Assembly (NCBI RefSeq): GCF_040869035.1 | Contig: NZ_CP162100.1 | Span: 868,001 to 932,000, forward strand | Origin: Vibrio sp. NTOU-M3 | Lineage (GTDB): Bacteria > Pseudomonadota > Gammaproteobacteria > Enterobacterales > Vibrionaceae | Direction: 5' to 3' | DNA: 64,000 nucleotides | Part shown: piece by piece, positions 15,881 to 25,552 of the stretch | Layout: each line of letters starts with the position of its first letter | How positions within the stretch are numbered: the stretch's first letter is position 1 | The notes under the pieces: generated by a model | What the model saw: only the letters and a program-made list of their open reading frames with translations | What the model was told of the DNA's origin: nothing | The model's database searches: none | Made by a program: the position numbers and the translations under genes

Positions 15881-16762
15881 TTAATTGTCTTGGTTGTCTT
15901 GACTGACAACGCGTTTATCTGGATCCGCGAGCTCGCTGCCACAGTGCTTACAGTGCATGGCATCTGAATCATGGCCGGAGCGATTGCAATTTGGGCACTT
16001 CACCAATTGTTTGTGCGCACTCATTTCATTACTGAGTTCAGCCGTGATGATCCCGGTCGGAACGGCGAGAATCGAGTAACCGAGCAACATCGTCAGCGAT
16101 GCAATTGCTTTACCTAAGTGAGTTTGTGGCACCATATCACCGTAGCCGACGGTCGTGATGGTCACAATGGCCCAATAAATACTTTTTGGAATACTGGTAA
16201 AGCCATTGTGTGGGCCTTCAATGACAAAAATCAGAGCCCCAAAAATGGTGACAAGGATGCCTACTGTGCTGAAGAAAATGATGATCTTCCTACGAGCCAT
16301 TAATAATGAGCGCAGCAAGATGTTGGAATCTTGCAGGTAACGGACGAGTTTAAGTATGCGGAAAATTCGCATGACCCGCAGCAAACGTACAACCCCCATA
16401 AACGAAGCGCCGGGGAAGAAAATAGCAAGATAGGTTGGCAAGATAGCTAACAGATCCACCACGCCATAAAAGCTAGTAGCGTAAGATTTCGGTTTTGGTG
16501 AACAGTAGAGCCGTAGCAGGTACTCAACTGTAAATAATGCAGTAAATGTGTACTCGATATAGCGTAGCTCTTGTGACCACTCAGTCATCACCGTTGGTAA
16601 GGACTCAAGGATGAGCACCAAGAGTGACGTGATAATCGCGATGATCAGCGCGATATCAAATGCACGGCCTGCCGGGGTGTGGGTCCCGAAAATGATAACG
16701 TAAAGGTGATGTTTGAGAGAGTGTCGAGGCATGATACTTAATGGCTTCCTGTGGTTAGCCAT
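15881..16762 (-). CDS. Voltage-gated-type potassium channel with C-terminal zinc ribbon
   Basis: 293 residues, inner membrane. Six predicted helices: S1-S4 in residues 30-160, including an arginine-rich S4 (VRLLRVMRIFRILKLVRYL), then the pore with selectivity filter TTVGYGDMVP near residue 208 and S6. The tail carries CPNCNRSGHDSDAMHCKHCG, a four-cysteine zinc-ribbon-like motif with the CxxC pairs spaced as in metal-binding ribbons. Family knowledge supports a tetrameric K+ channel; the role of the ribbon is unknown. The start may be the ATG at 16762 or an internal methionine (MPRHSLK) about 11 residues later. Confidence 0.85.
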   Translation of the reverse strand: MANHRKPLSIMPRHSLKHHLYVIIFGTHTPAGRAFDIALIIAIITSLLVLILESLPTVMTEWSQELRYIEYTFTALFTVEYLLRLYCSPKPKSYATSFYGVVDLLAILPTYLAIFFPGASFMGVVRLLRVMRIFRILKLVRYLQDSNILLRSLLMARRKIIIFFSTVGILVTIFGALIFVIEGPHNGFTSIPKSIYWAIVTITTVGYGDMVPQTHLGKAIASLTMLLGYSILAVPTGIITAELSNEMSAHKQLVKCPNCNRSGHDSDAMHCKHCGSELADPDKRVVSQDNQDN

Positions 16763-16833
16763 ATCATACCTCTATTTATATAGTCAGGTAAGTTTTAGAT
16801 AAACCTAGAGTATAGAAGAGCTCTTAGCCGTCG

Positions 16834-17472
16834 CTAGGCAAGGCCGGGGAACAGATTGCGTAATCCGTTTGCGATAAACTCGATCCCTAGTGCGCCAAGG
16901 ATCAGGCCCATAATACGCGTAATAACGTTGATACCCGTTTGACCAAGGAAGCGGACAATCAAAGGCGCAGAGCGAAATAAAAGCCACGAACACAAGCAGA
17001 AAACAGCAACTGTGATACTGATCCCCACAGTGTCCAGAGCGCTAGGGTAGCGGGCTCCGTAAACAATGGTCGAGCTGATCGCACCCGGACCTGCCATTAA
17101 AGGCATAGCGAGTGGCACGACACCAATTTGCTCTCGGCTTACGTATTCTGATTTTTCTTGTTTGTTTTGTTTATCTTCACCCAGCTTACCGCTCATCATC
17201 GAAAAGGCGATGCTTAATAGCAATAGGCCGCCAGCAACACGGAAAGAATCCAACGAGATGCTGAACATATCCAGCAGCATCTGACCTGCAAATAAAGAAA
17301 CAATCAAAATAATGGCAACGGCAAAATTCGCGGTCGCCGCTGTTTTGTGCTTTTCCTCTAAGGTCATGTGGCCAGTTAAGGAAACAAAAACGGGCATAAT
17401 GCCGACCGGGTTAACAGCTGCAACTAAACCAAGAAAAAACTGTAAAAAAATCGCTATCTCAAAAGTTTGCAT
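16834..17472 (-). CDS. ychE: MarC-family (YchE-like) inner-membrane protein
   Basis: 212 residues, six predicted helices, UPF0056/MarC family, with NPVGIMPVFVSLTG near residue 22, an AGPGAISSTIVYG loop near 128 and GLILGALGIEFIANGL near the end. Function in the family is unsettled; early claims of a multidrug-resistance role were not sustained. In E. coli ychE is adjacent to adhE, and the same neighbourhood is kept here with the two genes divergent, which supports this name over marC itself. Confidence 0.85.
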   Translation of the reverse strand: MQTFEIAIFLQFFLGLVAAVNPVGIMPVFVSLTGHMTLEEKHKTAATANFAVAIILIVSLFAGQMLLDMFSISLDSFRVAGGLLLLSIAFSMMSGKLGEDKQNKQEKSEYVSREQIGVVPLAMPLMAGPGAISSTIVYGARYPSALDTVGISITVAVFCLCSWLLFRSAPLIVRFLGQTGINVITRIMGLILGALGIEFIANGLRNLFPGLA

Positions 17473-17817
17473 AGAGACATCTCACACAAGGTCCCGAAGG
17501 AGAATAGAACGGAATGAATATCTAACAGTGACGCACGAGGTAAATGAGAGAGTGCAGGCGTGATTCGCGAGACTTCTTGCGTACACCTTAAAGGGTAACT
17601 GGCAGATATTGTTGAGTAATGTAAGCGAAAAAGCCCCATGGAGCGAATGAAAAAAACTAACGTGTAATCCTTTTCATAACTGAGAAATACTAATTTTTGA
17701 ACAATAGGTGAAAACAAATAGCACAATTTGTTACATACAATATGGACCTGAAGGCATAGAATTTTGTGCAACTGTTAACATTCGCACATTTTTAATAAAA
17801 AACTGTCCGAATGCTAG

Positions 17818-17882
17818 TGTGTATAACGAGCTCGGATATACTCCTAGTAGCACGTAAAAGCTCGTACACAAGTGCCTTTTTT
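17818..17882 (+). other. Bulged hairpin followed by T run in the adhE leader
   Basis: TGTGTA (17818-17823) pairs with TACACA (17865-17870), and CGAGCT (17827-17832) with AGCTCG (17859-17864), leaving a 3-nt bulge and a 26-nt loop. CCTTTTTT follows within 10 nt. Either an attenuator or a processed leader structure, if transcription starts upstream. Confidence 0.35.
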
Positions 17883-18013
17883 GTCTGAAAATGAAACTTT
17901 TTTACAGGTTGATGTAGTTTTTTTATTTTTACTACTTCAATTGAAGTTTTTTTGAACATTGCTTGGGTTGAGGGTAAGTTGTTGTTTATCAGTGTGTTAT
18001 GGTTTGTTTTTGA

Positions 18014-18046
18014 TGTTAATTACCACTAACGGGGTAATTAATTTTT
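18014..18046. promoter_or_regulatory. Inverted repeat, ArcA-box-like or weak terminator
   Basis: TTAATTACC (18016-18024) and GGTAATTAA (18033-18041) are perfect inverted repeats 8 nt apart, followed by TTTTT. The left arm TGTTAATTAC matches 9 of 10 positions of the ArcA consensus (A/T)GTTAATTA(A/T). It lies about 170 bp before adhE, a redox-controlled gene in other bacteria. Confidence 0.35.
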
Positions 18047-18212
18047 GAGAACTGATCTGAGTCAATTTTTTTCACACACTGAAATATTATACTCAGACCT
18101 GAAAGCAATTTACTAAGAATGTTGTAAGTTAAGTCACTGAAGAAATGTGAGAACAAGCAGTCAGCAACCTTACTAAAAAGTTTTTAATATTTATTAATTT
18201 AGGAGATTCACT

Positions 18213-20912
18213 ATGCCTGTTACTAATTTGGCTGAACTAGATGCAATGGTTGCACGCGTTAAGAAAGCGCAAGAAGAGTTTGCAACTTTCTCTCAAGAGA
18301 AAGTAGACGCAATCTTCCGTGCAGCATCTTTAGCAGCTAACCACGCTCGTATCCCGCTAGCACAACAAGCGGTTGAAGAGTCTGGTATGGGTATTGTTGA
18401 AGACAAAGTTATCAAAAACCACTTTGCTTCAGAATTCATCTACAACAAATACAAAGATGAAAAAACGTGTGGCATCCTTGAAGAGGATGACAACCTAGGC
18501 ACGATGACTATCGCAGAACCTGTAGGTATCATCTGTGGTATCGTACCAACAACTAACCCTACTTCTACTGCAATCTTCAAATCTCTAATTTCTTTGAAGA
18601 CTCGTAACGGTATCATCTTCTCGCCACACCCACGTGCGAAGAACTCTACTAACGACGCAGCGAAACTTGTTCTAGATGCAGCAGTAGCAGCGGGTGCTCC
18701 AAAAGACATCATCGGTTGGATCGACCAACCATCTGTAGAGCTTTCTAACGCTCTTATGAAGCACGAAGGCATCGCACTTATCCTTGCAACTGGTGGTCCA
18801 GGCATGGTTAAAGCAGCTTACTCTTCTGGTAAACCAGCAATCGGTGTAGGTGCAGGTAACGTTCCTGTAGTTATCGATGAAACAGCTGACATCAAACGTG
18901 CTGTTGCTTCTATCCTAATGTCTAAAACTTTCGATAACGGCGTAGTATGTGCTTCTGAGCAGGCTGCAATCGTAGTTAGCGAAGTATACGACGAAGTGAA
19001 AGAGCGTTTCGCTTCTCACAAAGCTCACGTTCTATCTAAAGCTGACGCTGATAAAGTACGTAAAGTACTTCTTATCGACGGCGCGCTAAATGCGAAAATC
19101 GTAGGTCAACCTGCTCCAGCAATCGCTGAAATGGCTGGCGTTAAAGTTCCTGCTGACACTAAAGTTCTTGTAGGTGAAGGTCTAGGTAAAGTTTCTTACG
19201 ATGATGAGTTCGCTCATGAGAAACTATCTCCAACTCTCGGTCTATTCCGTGCTGACAACTTCGAAGATGCAGTTGCTCAAGCGGTAACAATGGTTGAAAT
19301 CGGTGGTATCGGTCACACATCTGGTCTTTACACTAACCAAGACGTTAACGCAGACCGCATCCGTTACTTCGGTGACAAGATGAAGACTGCACGTATCCTT
19401 GTAAACATCCCAACTACTCACGGTGGTATCGGTGACCTTTACAACTTCAACGTAGCACCTTCTCTAACTCTAGGTTGTGGTTCATGGGGTGGTAACTCTA
19501 TCTCTGAAAACGTTGGTCCTAAGCACCTTATCAACAAGAAAACTGTAGCTAAGCGAGCTGAAAACATGTTGTGGCACAAACTACCTAAGTCTATCTACTT
19601 CCGTCGTGGTAGCCTTCCAATCGCAATGAGCGACCTAGAAGGTAAGAAACGCGCATTCCTGGTAACTGACCGTTTCCTATTTAACAACGGTTACGCTGAT
19701 GAAGTAGTTAAACTGCTTAAAGAGCAAGGCATCGAAGTTCAAACATTCTTCGACGTAGAAGCGGATCCAACACTATCTGTTGTTGAGAAAGGTGCAGAAG
19801 CAATGAAGAGCTTCCAACCTGACGTAATCTTAGCTCTAGGTGGTGGTTCACCAATGGATGCTGCGAAGATTATGTGGGTAATGTACGAGCACCCAGAAAC
19901 TCACTTCGAAGAACTAGCAATGCGCTTTATGGATATCCGTAAACGTATCTACAAGTTCCCTAAAATGGGTAAGAAAGCTGAGCTTGTATGTATCACTACA
20001 ACTTCAGGTACGGGTTCAGAAGTTACGCCATTCGCTGTTGTTACAGACGACAAAACTGGTGCTAAGTACCCACTAGCTGACTACGAAATCACGCCAAACA
20101 TGGCTATCGTTGATGCTAACCTAGTAATGAACATGCCTAAGTCTCTAACAGCATTCGGTGGTTACGATGCCGTAACTCACGCTCTAGAAGCTTACGTATC
20201 TGTTCTTGCTAACGAATACTCTGACGGTCAGGCTCTACAAGCACTTAAGATGCTAAAAGAGTACCTACCTTCAAGCTACGCGAACGGTGCTAACGACCCA
20301 ATCGCTCGTGAGAAAGTACACAACGCTGCGACTATCGCTGGTGTAGCATTCGCGAACGCATTCCTAGGTGTTTGTCACTCAATGGCGCACAAGATTGGTG
20401 CTGAGTTCCACCTACCACACGGTCTGGCGAACGCACTACTAATCTCGAACGTTGTACGTTACAACGCGAACGACAACCCAACTAAACAAACTGCGTTCTC
20501 TCAATACGACCGTCCACAAGCACGTCGTCGTTACGCTGAAGTTGCTGACCACCTAGGCCTAAGCCAAGCTGGTGACCGCACTGCTCAGAAGATTGAACGT
20601 CTACTAGGTTGGTTGGAAGAACTTAAACTGAACCTAGACATCCCAGCTTCTATCCAAGCTGCCGGTGTTGCTGAAGCAGACTTCACAGCGAAACTAGAAG
20701 AGCTAGCAGTTGAAGCGTTCGATGACCAATGTACTGGTGCGAACCCACGCTACCCTCTAATCAGCGAGCTAAAAGAAGTTCTACTAGCGTCTTACTACGG
20801 TAAAGCATTCGTTGAAGGTGAAACTTTCGAAGGCACAACTGTAATCAAGAAGAAAGCTGACCAAGAAGCACCAGCGGCTCCTAAAGCTAAGAAAGAAAAA
20901 GCTAAAGCTTAA
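18213..20912 (+). CDS. adhE: Bifunctional acetaldehyde-CoA / alcohol dehydrogenase
   Basis: 899 residues. N-terminal acylating aldehyde dehydrogenase (about 1-440) with the catalytic cysteine in NGVVCASEQA near residue 246, a linker, and a C-terminal iron-dependent alcohol dehydrogenase (about 450-870) with the NAD-binding GGGSPMDAAK near 548 and the metal-site motifs GGYDAVTHALEAY and CHSMAHKIGAEFHLPHG. It converts acetyl-CoA to ethanol in fermentation and forms spirosome filaments in E. coli. The C-terminal tail is alanine/lysine-rich. Codon use is strongly biased (CTA/CTT Leu, GCT/GCA Ala, few rare codons), typical of a highly expressed gene. Confidence 0.98.
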   Translation: MPVTNLAELDAMVARVKKAQEEFATFSQEKVDAIFRAASLAANHARIPLAQQAVEESGMGIVEDKVIKNHFASEFIYNKYKDEKTCGILEEDDNLGTMTIAEPVGIICGIVPTTNPTSTAIFKSLISLKTRNGIIFSPHPRAKNSTNDAAKLVLDAAVAAGAPKDIIGWIDQPSVELSNALMKHEGIALILATGGPGMVKAAYSSGKPAIGVGAGNVPVVIDETADIKRAVASILMSKTFDNGVVCASEQAAIVVSEVYDEVKERFASHKAHVLSKADADKVRKVLLIDGALNAKIVGQPAPAIAEMAGVKVPADTKVLVGEGLGKVSYDDEFAHEKLSPTLGLFRADNFEDAVAQAVTMVEIGGIGHTSGLYTNQDVNADRIRYFGDKMKTARILVNIPTTHGGIGDLYNFNVAPSLTLGCGSWGGNSISENVGPKHLINKKTVAKRAENMLWHKLPKSIYFRRGSLPIAMSDLEGKKRAFLVTDRFLFNNGYADEVVKLLKEQGIEVQTFFDVEADPTLSVVEKGAEAMKSFQPDVILALGGGSPMDAAKIMWVMYEHPETHFEELAMRFMDIRKRIYKFPKMGKKAELVCITTTSGTGSEVTPFAVVTDDKTGAKYPLADYEITPNMAIVDANLVMNMPKSLTAFGGYDAVTHALEAYVSVLANEYSDGQALQALKMLKEYLPSSYANGANDPIAREKVHNAATIAGVAFANAFLGVCHSMAHKIGAEFHLPHGLANALLISNVVRYNANDNPTKQTAFSQYDRPQARRRYAEVADHLGLSQAGDRTAQKIERLLGWLEELKLNLDIPASIQAAGVAEADFTAKLEELAVEAFDDQCTGANPRYPLISELKEVLLASYYGKAFVEGETFEGTTVIKKKADQEAPAAPKAKKEKAKA

Positions 20913-20973
20913 GTAAGCATTTAGTTTTGAGAAAGGTTTTCGCTAGCACGAAACCTTAAATCGGGAAAAGGTT

Positions 20974-21006
20974 AAAGCCCCAGTCGAAAGACTGGGGCTT
21001 TTTTTA
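20974..21006 (+). terminator. Strong intrinsic terminator after adhE
   Basis: Perfect 12-bp stem AAAGCCCCAGTC (20974-20985) / GACTGGGGCTTT (20990-21001) with a GAAA tetraloop and a T run. Confidence 0.95.
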
Positions 21007-21106
21007 TCTAATTCAAACTAAGATCCGCTTGTTGATGTGAAGAGCAGATTGAATGCCGTGAGCTGGTATTGTTTTGTGCGACTGAGAAGAGGCTGATGAG
21101 TGGATA

Positions 21107-21138
21107 CAAAAAAGCCGATGCAGATGCATCGGCTTTTG
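21107..21138 (-). terminator. Intrinsic terminator of the min operon
   Basis: 12-bp stem AAAAGCCGATGC (21110-21121) / GCATCGGCTTTT (21126-21137), 4-nt loop; on the minus strand it is followed by a run of T and lies 15 bp past the minE stop. Confidence 0.9.
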
Positions 21139-21152
21139 CTGGATTGCGAGTT

Positions 21153-21416
21153 TTATTTCTCTTCGTCTGGTAGCTTAACATTAAGCTCTAGCACTGAAAT
21201 ATCGTCGCCTTTGTGCTCTAGAGAAAGATCAACCATTGCTGGATCAATCGCAACGTATTTGCTAATCACTTTAAGAATGTCTTCTTTCAGTTGTGGCAAA
21301 TAAGATGGCGCAGGATCATTTTGGCTACGGCGTTCTGCAACAATGATTTGCAGGCGCTCTTTCGCCATACTGGCTGAGCTTTTTTTGCTTGGGCGGAAAA
21401 ATTCTAGTAATGACAT
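21153..21416 (-). CDS. minE: Cell division topological specificity factor MinE
   Basis: 87 residues. N-terminal membrane-targeting helix (MSLLEFFRP), the MinD-stimulating segment [13 protein letters not shown] and a C-terminal beta domain ending LELNVKLPD. MinE stimulates MinD ATPase and drives pole-to-pole oscillation that places the Z ring at midcell. It is the last gene of minC-minD-minE, 8 bp after minD. Confidence 0.97.
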   Translation of the reverse strand: MSLLEFFRPSKKSSASMAKERLQIIVAERRSQNDPAPSYLPQLKEDILKVISKYVAIDPAMVDLSLEHKGDDISVLELNVKLPDEEK

Positions 21417-21424
21417 GCCAACGA

Positions 21425-22237
21425 TCAGCCTCCGAATAGTCGTTTAAAGATTCCTTTCTTCTGCTCGGTTAGGAAGCGGAAGTCTACTTGCTGGCCAAGA
21501 AGGCGTTCAACAGTATCGTTGTAAGCCATACCAGCGTCAGTTTGTTCATCAAAAATGACTGGTACACCTTTGTTTGATGCATTCAGTACGGCTTGGCTTT
21601 CAGGGATAACACCCAGAAGTGAAATATGAAGAATATCTTCTACATCTTGAACACTTAGCATTTCGCCTTGTGTCACACGTGCTGGGTTATAACGTGTGAG
21701 TAGCAAATGTTGCTTCACTGGCTCTCGGCCCTCTTCAGAGCGGCGAGACTTAGAATCCAAAATTCCAAGGATACGGTCAGAGTCACGGACGGAAGATACT
21801 TCTGGGTTCGTTGTCACAATGGCCTCATCTGCAAAGTATAGCGCCATTAGCGCACCTTGCTCGATCCCAGCTGGGGAATCACAGATGATAAAGTCAAAGC
21901 CCATCTCATCCATTTCATCAAGTACACGTCTAACACCTTCACGTGTTAGCGCGTCTTTGTCGCGAGTTTGTGAAGCTGGCAAAACGAAAAGGTTGTCTGT
22001 ACGTTTGTCTTTGATAAGGGCTTGATTTAGCGTTGCCTCACCGTTGATGACATTAACAAAATCGTAAACGACGCGGCGTTCACAGCCCATGATCAAATCT
22101 AGGTTACGTAGACCGATATCAAAATCGATTACTGCGGTTTTTTTGCCTTTAAGAGCAAGGCCAGATGCAATTGCTGCGCTAGATGTAGTTTTACCTACGC
22201 CGCCTTTACCTGACGTGACAACTATAATGCGTGCCAT
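21425..22237 (-). CDS. minD: Septum site-determining ATPase MinD
   Basis: 270 residues, ParA/MinD family. Deviant Walker [16 protein letters not shown] at the N-terminus with both signature lysines, Walker B-like [13 protein letters not shown] near 120, and a C-terminal amphipathic membrane-targeting helix (GIFKRLFGG). ATP-bound MinD binds the membrane, recruits MinC and is released by MinE. Middle gene of the min operon. Confidence 0.98.
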   Translation of the reverse strand: MARIIVVTSGKGGVGKTTSSAAIASGLALKGKKTAVIDFDIGLRNLDLIMGCERRVVYDFVNVINGEATLNQALIKDKRTDNLFVLPASQTRDKDALTREGVRRVLDEMDEMGFDFIICDSPAGIEQGALMALYFADEAIVTTNPEVSSVRDSDRILGILDSKSRRSEEGREPVKQHLLLTRYNPARVTQGEMLSVQDVEDILHISLLGVIPESQAVLNASNKGVPVIFDEQTDAGMAYNDTVERLLGQQVDFRFLTEQKKGIFKRLFGG

Positions 22238-22257
22238 GACGTATATTCCTTATTTTT

Positions 22258-22920
22258 TTAAATCGTGAGCAACTCAAGTTCAAGCGAGTCACTTTTTAAA
22301 CTCATCATTACTTTTTGATCCCAGAGTGCTGGGTCGAATTGATCGGTTAACCAATAGTGTCCGGCAATTGACATCAACTCAGCGTTGAGTTTCTGACAAA
22401 TAATGACAGCATCGGTGTTTCCGTTAGCCCCTGCAATGGCTTTGCCACGCAAAGTGCCATAAATGTGAATTGAGCCATCTGCGATGACTTCTGCCCCCTC
22501 GCTAACGTGATTGAGGATCACCAAATCGCCGTCTTTCGCGTAAATCTGCTGACCCGAACGTACAGGGGTACGAACCACTTTAGTCGGAACCATCTTTGCC
22601 GGTGCTTGAGAAGAAGAGCGACTGGCCGACATGATGGCAAACCCTGCTTCTGTTGCTAGCGATTGTGCGCGTTTATTTTTGCAGCCTGCGATACCAACAG
22701 GGATCAGCCCCGCGTCTAAAATGCCCTGTTTTAACTGGCCAAAGTCAATCTCGCTTTCAACCTTTGCTATGTTTATTACAACAGGTGCAGATGCAAAAAA
22801 TGCACGGGCTTGTTTCACTCTTTCATTGAGGAAATGCATCGTTTTTTCGATATCATTGTCAGAAAGGTGTAAAACTGACAAAGTAAAACTACTACCTTTT
22901 AAATCTGGGGTACGTGACAT
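22258..22920 (-). CDS. minC: Septum site-determining inhibitor MinC
   Basis: 220 residues. N-terminal FtsZ-inhibiting domain (about 1-105), a serine/proline-rich linker ([15 protein letters not shown]) and a C-terminal beta-helix domain beginning [26 protein letters not shown], which binds MinD and dimerises. It blocks FtsZ assembly away from midcell. First gene of the min operon; 180 bp separates it from the divergent ycgL gene. Confidence 0.97.
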   Translation of the reverse strand: MSRTPDLKGSSFTLSVLHLSDNDIEKTMHFLNERVKQARAFFASAPVVINIAKVESEIDFGQLKQGILDAGLIPVGIAGCKNKRAQSLATEAGFAIMSASRSSSQAPAKMVPTKVVRTPVRSGQQIYAKDGDLVILNHVSEGAEVIADGSIHIYGTLRGKAIAGANGNTDAVIICQKLNAELMSIAGHYWLTDQFDPALWDQKVMMSLKSDSLELELLTI

Positions 22921-23100
22921 CGTTTACTTTGGACCTCGATAACTCGTTGCCATTACTGAAATGGCGTTGCCTGAGACTAGGGGTGTCATGTTATATTCCC
23001 TGTTTAGGCACAGCAAGTTATCTTGCGCTCAATTATGCGTTTTGCTGATAATTTTAGCGAAACGTTGACGAAACTGAATTGAATTACCAAAAGGCTTTAT

Positions 23101-23382
23101 ATGCTTTGTGCGATATACAAAAGTTCCAAAAAGGAAGGAGCTTATCTTTATATTCAGAAGAAGGACGATTTTTCACAGGTTCCTGACACTCTGATGCAGA
23201 TGTTTGGCAAACCTATCATGGTGATGATGGTGAACTTGGATGGTCGTCAACTTGCACAGGTTGATATTGAAAAAGTGAAACAATCTTTAAATGAAGATGG
23301 CTTTTTCTTGCAATTACCTCCGCCACCGAAGAATCTATTAGAAGAATATAAAGAACAAAAAGCTCGTCAAGCATCTGAGTGA
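23101..23382 (+). CDS. ycgL: YcgL-domain protein
   Basis: 93 residues. It has the YcgL-domain pattern: [18 protein letters not shown] at the start, a short acidic stretch, and [20 protein letters not shown] at the end. Family function is unknown; the domain is commonly found next to the min genes in gammaproteobacteria, as here, where it is divergent from minC. A cell-division-related role is a guess from position. Confidence 0.9.
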   Translation: MLCAIYKSSKKEGAYLYIQKKDDFSQVPDTLMQMFGKPIMVMMVNLDGRQLAQVDIEKVKQSLNEDGFFLQLPPPPKNLLEEYKEQKARQASE

Positions 23383-23421
23383 TCGGCTGTTAAAGAGCGG
23401 AAATTGCACAGGGGAAGCAAT

Positions 23422-24387
23422 TTGAAAAAGTTATTGTCAGTATTATTAGGATTAAGTCTTTCCGCTCCGGGGTTAGCGGCAGAAGTCAGCTTTGAACGCT
23501 ATGTTGAAGGGCTCAAAGAAGAAGCGCGTGAAAATGGCATCTCTGAAACGATTATCGATCAGGCCTTTCAAAATGTAACGCACAAGCCTCGAGCGGTAAA
23601 AGCCGATCGCAACCAACCAGAGAAAAAGCTCACTCTGGATGAATATATTCCACGTGCCGTCCCTGATTGGAAGGTGAAACAAGCTAGGCAGCTGTACAAA
23701 GAGCACTATACAGAGCTCAAACGTATCGGTGATGAGTTTGGCGTTCAGCCTCGCTTTATTGTTGCTTTGTGGGGTGTTGAAAGTAACTTCGGTAAGTTCA
23801 CTGGTAATTACAGCGTGATCGATGCGCTTTCAACCATGGCTTACGACGGGCGTCGGGAAGCATTCTTCCGCAAAGAGACTATGGCTGCGTTGAAGATCCT
23901 TGATGAAGGCCATATCACACCTGCAAACATGAAAGGTTCATGGGCAGGGGCGATGGGACAATGCCAATTTATGCCGAGCTCGTTTCTATCTTTCGCTGCG
24001 GATGGCGATGGTGATGGCAAAAAAGACATTTGGAATACCAAAGCAGATGTTTTTGCCTCAACAGCCAATTATCTTGGTCAATCTGGCTGGGATGACCAAT
24101 ACACTTGGGGACGTCAGGTAAAGCTGCCTGAAGGTTTTGATACCAGTATTCAAGGGCGCGAAGAAAGTAAAGGTAAGTATTTGCAGCAATGGAGCAAGCT
24201 GGGCATCACCAAATATGATGGCAGTCCATTGCCTACGCTGGATAAAGATATTAAAGCGTGGTTGATTGCCCCAGATGACGAAAATGGTCGCATTTATCTG
24301 GTGTACAACAACTACAATGTATTGATGAAGTGGAACCGCTCTTATTACTTTGCTTTGGCTGTGAGCCATCTCGCTGATCGGATATAG
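23422..24387 (+). CDS. Lytic murein transglycosylase, MltB-like
   Basis: 321 residues from TTG 23422, which has GGGGAAG at good distance and gives a clean signal peptide (KKLLSVLLGLSLSAPGLAA); the frame can be extended to a TTG at 23404. SLT_2 domain: the catalytic glutamate is in ALWGVESNFGKFTG near residue 120, followed by GSWAGAMGQCQFMPSSFL and a calcium-site-like DGDGDGKKDIW. It cleaves the MurNAc-GlcNAc bond to make 1,6-anhydro ends in periplasmic peptidoglycan. No lipobox is seen, so it is probably soluble. It follows ycgL by 39 bp. Confidence 0.9.
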   Translation: MKKLLSVLLGLSLSAPGLAAEVSFERYVEGLKEEARENGISETIIDQAFQNVTHKPRAVKADRNQPEKKLTLDEYIPRAVPDWKVKQARQLYKEHYTELKRIGDEFGVQPRFIVALWGVESNFGKFTGNYSVIDALSTMAYDGRREAFFRKETMAALKILDEGHITPANMKGSWAGAMGQCQFMPSSFLSFAADGDGDGKKDIWNTKADVFASTANYLGQSGWDDQYTWGRQVKLPEGFDTSIQGREESKGKYLQQWSKLGITKYDGSPLPTLDKDIKAWLIAPDDENGRIYLVYNNYNVLMKWNRSYYFALAVSHLADRI

Positions 24388-24410
24388 TCTTCACGATATA
24401 AGTTTTAACG

Positions 24411-24441
24411 ATAAGGGCTCTATTGAGCCCTTTATTTTTTC
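24411..24441 (+). terminator. Intrinsic terminator after the transglycosylase gene
   Basis: 8-bp stem AAGGGCTC (24413-24420) / GAGCCCTT (24425-24432) with a TATT loop, then TATTTTTT. It is only about 10 bp before the start of the LysR gene. Confidence 0.8.
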
Positions 24442-24450
24442 GAGGAAATT

Positions 24451-25395
24451 GTGCTTTCAGAACGCGCTGCTCAGATGGTGATTTTCACCACCTTAGTCAA
24501 ACACCAAAACTTTACCAGCACCGCTAAGTCATTAGGTGTTTCGGTTTCTCATGTGAGTAAACAGTTGGCCCTACTTGAAGCTTCACTTGGCATTAAGCTA
24601 GTGCAGCGTACCACCCGTACCTTTACCCTGACAGAGGCGGGTGAACGTTTCAATCGTCATTGTGAAGAAGTGGTGCAGATCGTCTCCAATGCTCAATATG
24701 AAATGGAAAACCAGCGTGATGAAATTTCAGGGCTAGTCAAAATTGGCCTTTCTCAATCGTTTGGTACGCTGCATATTATTCCTGCGATTAACGAACTGCG
24801 TCAGCAGTATCCTCAGCTTCAAGTCGAAGTTCACTTGTTTGATTACAAAGTGGATATGTTATTAGAAGGGTTGGATGTTTGGATAACCAATAATGAACAA
24901 CTTCCAGAAGGGTATATTGCACAGCGGTTGGCGGACTGTCAGTTTGTGGTTGTCGCCTCACCCGACTATTTACTCAGCCATGATACGCCGCGCCATCCTG
25001 ATGATCTTAAGCAACATAATTGTCTAATTTATAGAAGTTGGGAGCGTGATTACCATACTTGGGCCTTTTGTCAGAAAGGAGATCAACTTGCCGTCAAAGT
25101 TTCTGGTAATTACTCTGTCGATCTGGCAGAAGCCGTAAGAGATGCGGCGATAGCAGGGTGGGGGATTGGTTATCTAGCGACTTACTTACTGGATGATGAA
25201 TTTCGAAATGGCAAGCTCATTCAATTGTTACCTGAGTGGCGAGCGTGTCAAAAAATGCCTTTTTATGCTGTTTACCCAAGCCGAAAACATATGCCTAAAA
25301 AAGTGTCTGCGGTGATCGAGTTCATTCGCGATAAAATTGGTTCTCCATGTCATTGGGATCAAAAACTCGCACCATACATTTCAATGCCTGATTAG
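24451..25395 (+). CDS. LysR-family transcriptional regulator
   Basis: 314 residues starting GTG with GAGGA just upstream. N-terminal winged helix-turn-helix (AAQMVIFTTLVKHQNFTSTA, SVSHVSKQLALLEASLGIKLVQRTTR) and a substrate-binding domain from about residue 90. The family is defined, the effector and targets are not. No divergent or obviously regulated partner; the next gene downstream is nupC after 226 bp. Without a search I cannot place the subfamily. Confidence 0.9.
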   Translation: MLSERAAQMVIFTTLVKHQNFTSTAKSLGVSVSHVSKQLALLEASLGIKLVQRTTRTFTLTEAGERFNRHCEEVVQIVSNAQYEMENQRDEISGLVKIGLSQSFGTLHIIPAINELRQQYPQLQVEVHLFDYKVDMLLEGLDVWITNNEQLPEGYIAQRLADCQFVVVASPDYLLSHDTPRHPDDLKQHNCLIYRSWERDYHTWAFCQKGDQLAVKVSGNYSVDLAEAVRDAAIAGWGIGYLATYLLDDEFRNGKLIQLLPEWRACQKMPFYAVYPSRKHMPKKVSAVIEFIRDKIGSPCHWDQKLAPYISMPD

Positions 25396-25462
25396 TTGTA
25401 AGATTAATGATTGATTATTTCCTGCCTCATAAACATCTTTTCTCAATAGAAAAAGTAAAGTA

Positions 25463-25478
25463 AAGCAAACGTTTAAAT
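25463..25478. promoter_or_regulatory. PurR-like operator upstream of nupC
   Basis: AAGCAAACGTTTAAAT carries the GCAAACGTTT core of PurR and related LacI-family operators; only the left half matches fully. It is about 145 bp before the nupC start. Confidence 0.35.
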
Positions 25479-25552
25479 GCATTGATTTCAATCAGTTAGT
25501 TTAATGGTGAAACTTTAATCACTAGCAATGCCCACCCTGTTAACATTTGAAA

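Larger units (their letters stand above)
17473..18212 (+). other. 740-bp AT-rich region upstream of adhE
   Basis: No convincing gene; short frames here have no supporting ribosome sites. It must hold the promoters of the marC-family gene and adhE. Visible structure: a bulged stem at 17818-17870 followed closely by a T run, and an inverted repeat at 18016-18041. The last 20 bp carry TTTAGGAGA, a strong ribosome site for adhE. A long structured adhE leader is known in E. coli and would fit. Confidence 0.55.
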
